From: Uloborus plumipes
Lineage: Eukaryota > Arthropoda > Arachnida > Araneae > Uloboridae
Direction: 5' to 3'
DNA length: 64,000 nt
NCBI GenBank assembly: GCA_038373865.1
Contig: JAXGGA010006511.1
Span: forward strand, 1 to 64,000
Shown here: positions 58,886 to 64,000 of the stretch, piece by piece
Numbering within the stretch: position 1 is the first letter of the stretch
Layout of the letters: every line of letters begins with the position of its first letter
Program-made: the position numbers and the translations under genes
Notes under the pieces: model-generated
Told to the model about the DNA's origin: nothing
The model's database searches: none
The model's input: only the letters and a program-made list of their open reading frames with translations

Positions 58886-60193
58886 GTTCTAGGGATTCAT
58901 TTATATTCTAAGAGCGTGTCAAACAAAACTTTAGCCACAAATGCCATGAATGAACAGCAGACTTATACTTAAAGCATGAAAAATAACTCTGTCATTGATG
59001 CTGGCAGTAAAAGTCTTTGTTCTGACTATGTCGTGGTAGTAGTAATGCATTTTACCCAAATTTCATTGGCACAGATAAAAAATTAAGGATACTCTTCTTC
59101 TACATTTTGTCTGAATACTCAGATTAAACATTTTGTGAGACAATTTTGTCAGATAGATTATCAAGTCTTTTATAATATAGAAAACTGGGATGAGGCATAC
59201 TGATTGGCGTCGTATAAACTTTACGGGTGGAATTTGCAGCATGTATAACAGCATTGTGTACATAGATCTATGCATCTAGGAATCTTGACTAAAAAATAAG
59301 GCATTTAGTTCTTTCCAAAGGACCCACAGTAAGAATTGTGGTCTCTTATTTCGTTCTCATTCTAAAACGAAAATTATGAAACAGAATAAAGAAAAAATGG
59401 CATTTTGCTGAAAAATAACATAAAAATGAACTTGACGAAGTTACTGGAGCAAATCTCAAGCAACGAATTAAACTGAGACGAAACGACATCCTGGTTAACC
59501 TCCCCAAAATCACTTCCTTTAATAGACACCAGTTTTCCAGCAGCATGGAAAATAGTCACTAAACAACTATCTTTCATGCACTTTCACGACATCATTACAA
59601 TTATTACAAGAAAAAACCAAAAAGAAAGCAAACAGCGCGCCTGATACTAAGAAAGTAAAAAAACCCTCATATATATTGTGGTTTTTCGTGGTCTAACCTC
59701 CGACCTTGGCCAGCAAAGGGGAGGGCCGCAGGAGTAAAGAGCTCCAGACAACTTTTTCTCTTTTTTTTCCACCAACATCACACGCTGGAGACCACCCCAG
59801 ACTCGTATACGTCTTCATTTCTTTCCCCCGAAATTGCAACAAGTCAGCCCCGGGGTAAAGCTCGAATACAAATAACCGTGGTCATGCATTTGGCAAGTCC
59901 GTAATTACTGGGGCTTGCCATCGGGGTTCATGCTGAATAAATCTCTTGCCAAAGGGATAGGGGAGATCACATGGGGAGTTGCTTTTTACACGGTAATCAC
60001 ACCTGTCAACGCTTAGTTACGTTCGTCTCTTCATATGCCCCTTCTCAAGGACTGATTCCCTTTTTCTGTGGCTGCATCTCTTTATCTTCTAAGTACACAC
60101 TCGCTCCTTGTTACGGGCGACGAAGTCTATGTTATGCTCAATGGGACCAAGTGGATCATTTGTTCTCGCTAAATAAAGTCCGGTTGGACGTTA
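58886..60193. other. unassigned DNA
   Basis: No gene is recognised. About 59700-60190 has higher G+C and a 107-codon frame that runs into the next MITE. It has no recognisable domain. Confidence 0.35.
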
Positions 60194-60201
60194 TACTGAA
60201 C

Positions 60202-60652
60202 CATAGGCGGCTTGTACAGACCATTGAGGGGGATCATCTAAATGATATAAGAAGGGGGCAAGGAGGGAGACTGCTCCCTCACTTCCAAAAATAAAGGGAC
60301 ATTGCCCCCAGCTTTTCAGAGTTATAAAGTAATGCTCAATTGAAAAATGATTTTTTTTTTTTGTACTTAATGGATTGATTTATTTTTCAAAAATAAAAGT
60401 TGAATATTCCTGCAAATAGACTTCTTTCATGTTATTTCATAAAAATGGGACTTTGAATCGAAAAGGGAAGTCTAAGGTAGCCATAAGTCTTGATTTTTGA
60501 GGCACTTCTTCGACATTTTTTTTATTCATTTAATTAGTAACGTAAAAATCATATCAGATAGCAAAATTTTCCTTTAAAAAAATCAGATTATGGATATGCT
60601 TCACCCTCCCATTTCTCAACCCTCCACTTTTTTGGACCACCAGCCGCCTATG
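60202..60652. mobile_element. hAT-type MITE with CATAGGCGGCT ends
   Basis: Inverted ends CATAGGCGGCTTG and CAGCCGCCTATG are bounded by the 8-bp duplication TACTGAAC (60194-60201, 60653-60660). Near the left end, GGGGGCAAGGAGGGAGACTG and the ATTGCCCCCAGC block form a secondary inverted pair. There is no coding capacity. Confidence 0.88.
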
Positions 60653-60660
60653 TACTGAAC

Positions 60661-62533
60661 TGTAGTTAACATGAAGTTGACTCCAATGAAGCATCCAAGT
60701 TTAATTAAAGGTCATTCCACAACATTAAAATAGTGTAATACGTGACATCTCACAACAAAGGTTTGGTTTTTTTTTAAGTGAATTATTTATTTTTTAATTA
60801 CAATAAAATTGTAATAAAACTATTGCAGGGTTCAATATATTTACGTCTTTATTAGAAAAGTCGCTCTCTTATGATTATTCGAAGAAAACATCCTTGATTA
60901 AAGAAAAAGACAATCCTCAACCTGCATAATGTCATTGCCTATGAGAAATGGAGACACAAGTATCACCCTCCAGCCCTCAGGATTTATTTTTAGTTCAGAT
61001 GGGGCTAATGGAAATGTTGAGAATGCAACAAAATATGACAGATGGATTCCATGAGTTTAAAAGTTTCCAATCTGTCAAAAAAAAAAAAAAAATCATTGTT
61101 CCCAGTAGTAATTTAAATATATCTATATATAAGTGGGGTGATTTGGTAAGGAACTGCTGAATTTTAGAATGGATTGGCGAAAAGTAAATAATTTGTGATA
61201 TTTAAAGAAGAAAAACAGTTTTCTTTTTTCAAATTCACAAGAGAATGCAATTTTAAATTTTCGATTAAACCTTTGTCAAACATTGGTAATCGTCGCATTT
61301 AATAAACTGAAAACAACTACCTTCGTAGGATATTATAAAGCTGCATGTTGACTGATGAGCATAATGCAAAATGCATGTAGTTCCTAGGATTCTTTCCTAT
61401 TTCCTACTCTTCTAAAAATGTTAACCCAGACTTGAACCAAGTTTAATATAGTGACCACACAATGGCCTTAAACCTGACTAGAGACTACCACAAATGTTCA
61501 TACATTTTTTATTTTATTTATTATTATTTTTTTTTTTTTTTCAATTCGAACTGCACCTAAAACGCTTCTAGGAAATGGAATAGTTGGGTTCGACATCTTA
61601 TAAGCAACATATTTCAAGTCTTAACAGTTGGCGTTGAATTTAATTATTTTGTTTCAAATATATTTTTGCACAATATCACTTTTTTTACTGCTATTTTTCT
61701 TTCTCCTTTCTTTCTAACACCCCCCTCCACCCCCGCTCCACCTTCACAAGAAAGTGATACGGAAAAGCAATAAACAAAAGTTGTCATTCCTTAATGGCTA
61801 CAGGCTTTATCTTCTTAACATATTAAAGTAATTTATACAAATTCAGCACATACGGATAACTCAGTATATTGAGATTGTTTTCAGAACGTTAAACGTTCTC
61901 TGACAAGACATTAATTTTCAATGGTCTTCTTATCAGAGTAAGTACACTACAGTTAATTGAAAATGCTGCTTTAAGTTCCGCGAAATCGCCATCATAAAAT
62001 GGTCTAATGTTTTATACAATAAACTGCAAACATTTACTTTTGATAAAATTTGGAAAAACCTCTTAACACTTTAAAAAATATGTAATAAATTTCATTTTAA
62101 AAAATCAAGAAAATTGTAATTCTACATCACTTTAAATTGCCAAGCATCTCATCCAATTAAGTCGATAAGGCCAGCCAACTCGCAATCCGGAACATTATAA
62201 AACTAAAAGCATTTTTTGGGTAACAAAGTAGCAAATTAGTCTAATCTACTATTTTTAAGCTCTTGGCTACGCTGTTTTATTATCATTAATATTATTTTAA
62301 AATTGCCTTTTGTCTGGCTTCGAGCCAGTCTTTCAACAATAGTTTAAGTTACCAGAATTATATAGTTCCCTGGGGTGCAGGAGTTTACCAACCTCTTCTA
62401 ACGTAATTGTGTATTATTAATGCTGATGGCATATGAATTTAATGACTGAACAAGGAATGAAATTAATTATAAGCGTTCTAATATGATCCAGAGAGAAATA
62501 ATAATGCAATCAAGCAATTATACACCACCAAGA
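60661..62533. other. unassigned AT-rich DNA
   Basis: No gene or repeat family is recognised. A and T runs occur at 61078-61092 and 61529-61541. Confidence 0.4.
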
Positions 62534-62537
62534 TTAC

Positions 62538-62956
62538 CCATTTAAGCTCAATCCATTGTTTCTTCCAGTCCTTGGTCCAGTCCTTCCAGACCTCGATGGC
62601 ACTGGCTCTTTTCTGCTTGCTCTCTCACATCCATCATTTCGCTTAATAAGATGTATACCTGAAGGAGGGGTGGACTGCTGAAAATCGTTCCGTTCAGAAC
62701 CACATCCGTACTGTGTGGGGTCCGGCGAGCTGTTCTTTAACCCCAGAAAGAACGTGTGAGGTTCGTCGTCAAAATTCTCGAGAAATTCGTATAAAAATTT
62801 CGGGTGTTGCCTCGCGGAGTAGACCTTATCGTGGATAATTATGTGCTTGATGAATGAGTTTGCAGAGTGGCTGGCGTGATTATGGACTTTGTGTGTGGTG
62901 GAGGGAACGCTTGGTGTCCGTACAGATGCTTCGCCATCAGAGTGTTTGTGAGGCGT
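62538..62956 (-). CDS. candidate host exon, unidentified protein
   Basis: One minus-strand frame is open for 164 codons (62534-63028) without needing an ATG, in a patch richer in G+C than its surroundings. That suggests an internal exon. Reading 5' to 3', a possible acceptor GTGGCACAG ends at 62957. The possible donors are CAG|GTATAC after 62659 or GG|GTAATC after 62538. The predicted protein includes FIKHIIIHDKVYSARQHPKF, then FLYEFLENFDDEPHTFFLGL, then a Ser/Pro/Arg-rich tail (EPVPSRSGRTGPRTGR). The amino-acid mix is balanced, unlike nearby AT-driven frames. I do not recognise the family and see no transposase motif. It could belong to a gene whose other exons lie outside the window. It could also be non-coding. 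Confidence 0.42.
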
Positions 62957-63028
62957 CTGTGCCACGGAGGTGCAATTATGAATCGTATGTATTTGGAAAT
63001 AGATGAATGTACGATTAAGTCTACTCAA

Positions 63029-63926
63029 TTAGGATACGTATATGGAGACTTCTCGACATGTACATTCAAGAATAATTATAATTTGAGTAATAATGAGAAA
63101 TAGAATTGGGGAGTGTTTGTTTTCTGTTTTTATACGTCGTTTGTCAGGACCGATGTTTGACGGATATGGATAATTTGTAAGGCCTTATAAAAATCTAGAG
63201 AGGAAAAGTAATGCTTGTGAAAAAGAGCCGTTTCATCTTCAAATAATGTGCTTGAAAAGACAAATTGGTCGCCCTTGACAATGTGTTTAGGTAAATTTAA
63301 GTAGCGTCTTAAAGGGGATCTTGCTTTAAATGGATTTTTAAAAAAAATCGGGATTTTTTTTTTTTTTTTTTGAGAAAAAAAGGAGCAAGTCTGGCGAACT
63401 TCCTAGATTATTTTATGATATGTCTGAACATGGGGGAAAATTCTAGAGAAAAATATTCACATACAACCGATTTTTGTGTACATTAGTGCAACTGCTGTTT
63501 TCAATCGGTAGGACAGATGGAGCTCGTAATTTTCATCTGAAATATGAAAACCAAAAAATATTTTAATTTTCATATATTTTTCTTCTATATGAAGGAACTA
63601 AAAATAACTACAAAATTTATAAAATAGGATGTTTTCTCGGGTTTAAAAAAAAAGTTAGTATCTAAATTATATTTGTTCTTGGCAACTTTTATTTGACGTG
63701 ATTGAGAAGGTTTGTTTTGGTGTAGAAACATAGTAGAGAGACTTCCCCACCCCTTCAGTACGGTTCCGAAATTGTGGAGGTCTCGATGATTCACTGGTCA
63801 CAGCTTGCCATGGCGGTTAAGCCCAGTAAAATCAATTAAAATTGACTTGTGTGGGGTCGCTTTTGGAGAAAATAAAATAGGAAATCGAAGTACAAAGTAT
63901 TAATGAAATAAGGTATTTTTTTGAAC
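63029..63926. other. unassigned DNA
   Basis: No further exon is supported. A T run lies at 63355-63371. Confidence 0.4.
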
Positions 63927-63928
63927 TA

Positions 63929-64000
63929 CAGCAAAATCTCTCTTAACAGACACTCCCAAATAGTAGACACCTCAAATTAGCTTACATTTTTCCTGAGTTC
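63929..64000 (+). mobile_element. left end of a pogo-like element, cut by the window edge
   Basis: CAGCAAAATCTCTCTTAACA follows TA (63927-63928) and continues GACACTCCC and GTAGACACC. This matches the general form of pogo/Tigger termini (CAGT..AATCTC..TTAAC). The other end lies beyond the window, so this is tentative. Confidence 0.5.

Overview
This is an AT-rich (roughly two-thirds A+T by eye) eukaryotic window with no intact protein-coding gene that I can name. Its two Tc1-like transposases, tRNA-derived SINEs, microsatellites and dense miniature transposons fit a large invertebrate genome, most likely an arthropod. A chelicerate such as a spider is my best guess, from the style of the Tc1-like transposases, but that is inference. 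Much of the window reads like intergenic or giant-intron DNA. Only two short stretches look like possible host exons: 19761-19885 (+) and about 62538-62956 (-). Neither is identified.

Layout. 1-9000: a TA-flanked foldback element (1608-2272) and a TTAA-flanked piggyBac-type MITE (6989-7511). 8678-10215: a degenerate repeat carrying a PIF/Harbinger-type MITE (9014-9157), then a hairpin element. 11140-17030: a dense repeat zone with a CCCAAGTAGCA-family element, a hairpin element, an hAT-type element (12304-12903), a ~460-bp tandem duplication whose first copy holds two MITEs, 17-bp and ~185-bp tandem repeats, a second TTAA MITE and a CACTGCAAAAAAT-family MITE. 22039-24203: a complete Tc1-like transposon, another MITE, and an hAT MITE with a second MITE inserted two bases inside its end. 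33439-36235: a second, expanded CCCAAGTAGCA element with internal tandem arrays and a SINE-like head, then a CpG-rich patch and a MITE. 37953-39606: a 1.65-kb nearly perfect palindrome. 40316-40850: one SINE-like element inserted in another, with a 14-bp target duplication. 42686-46034: two adjacent hAT-type elements, the second containing a third. 47605-51556: four ~485-bp tandem units, one holding a complete Tc1-like transposon and another holding a retroelement-like fragment that itself contains a Mutator-like MITE. 53407-55178: an RTE-like fragment with an hAT copy inside, then another hAT MITE. 55667-60652: tandem repeats, a tRNA-like relic, a pogo/Tigger-like element and another hAT MITE. 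The last 72 bases are the start of another pogo-like element.

The main value of the window is as a record of transposon insertions. At least fourteen elements have ends placed to the base by target-site duplications of the expected length, and duplicated host DNA supplies natural empty sites for several. Both Tc1-like transposase genes are broken by what appears to be a single in-frame stop codon, with the frame open on either side. I saw no sign of a defence system, gene cluster or other new multi-gene system.
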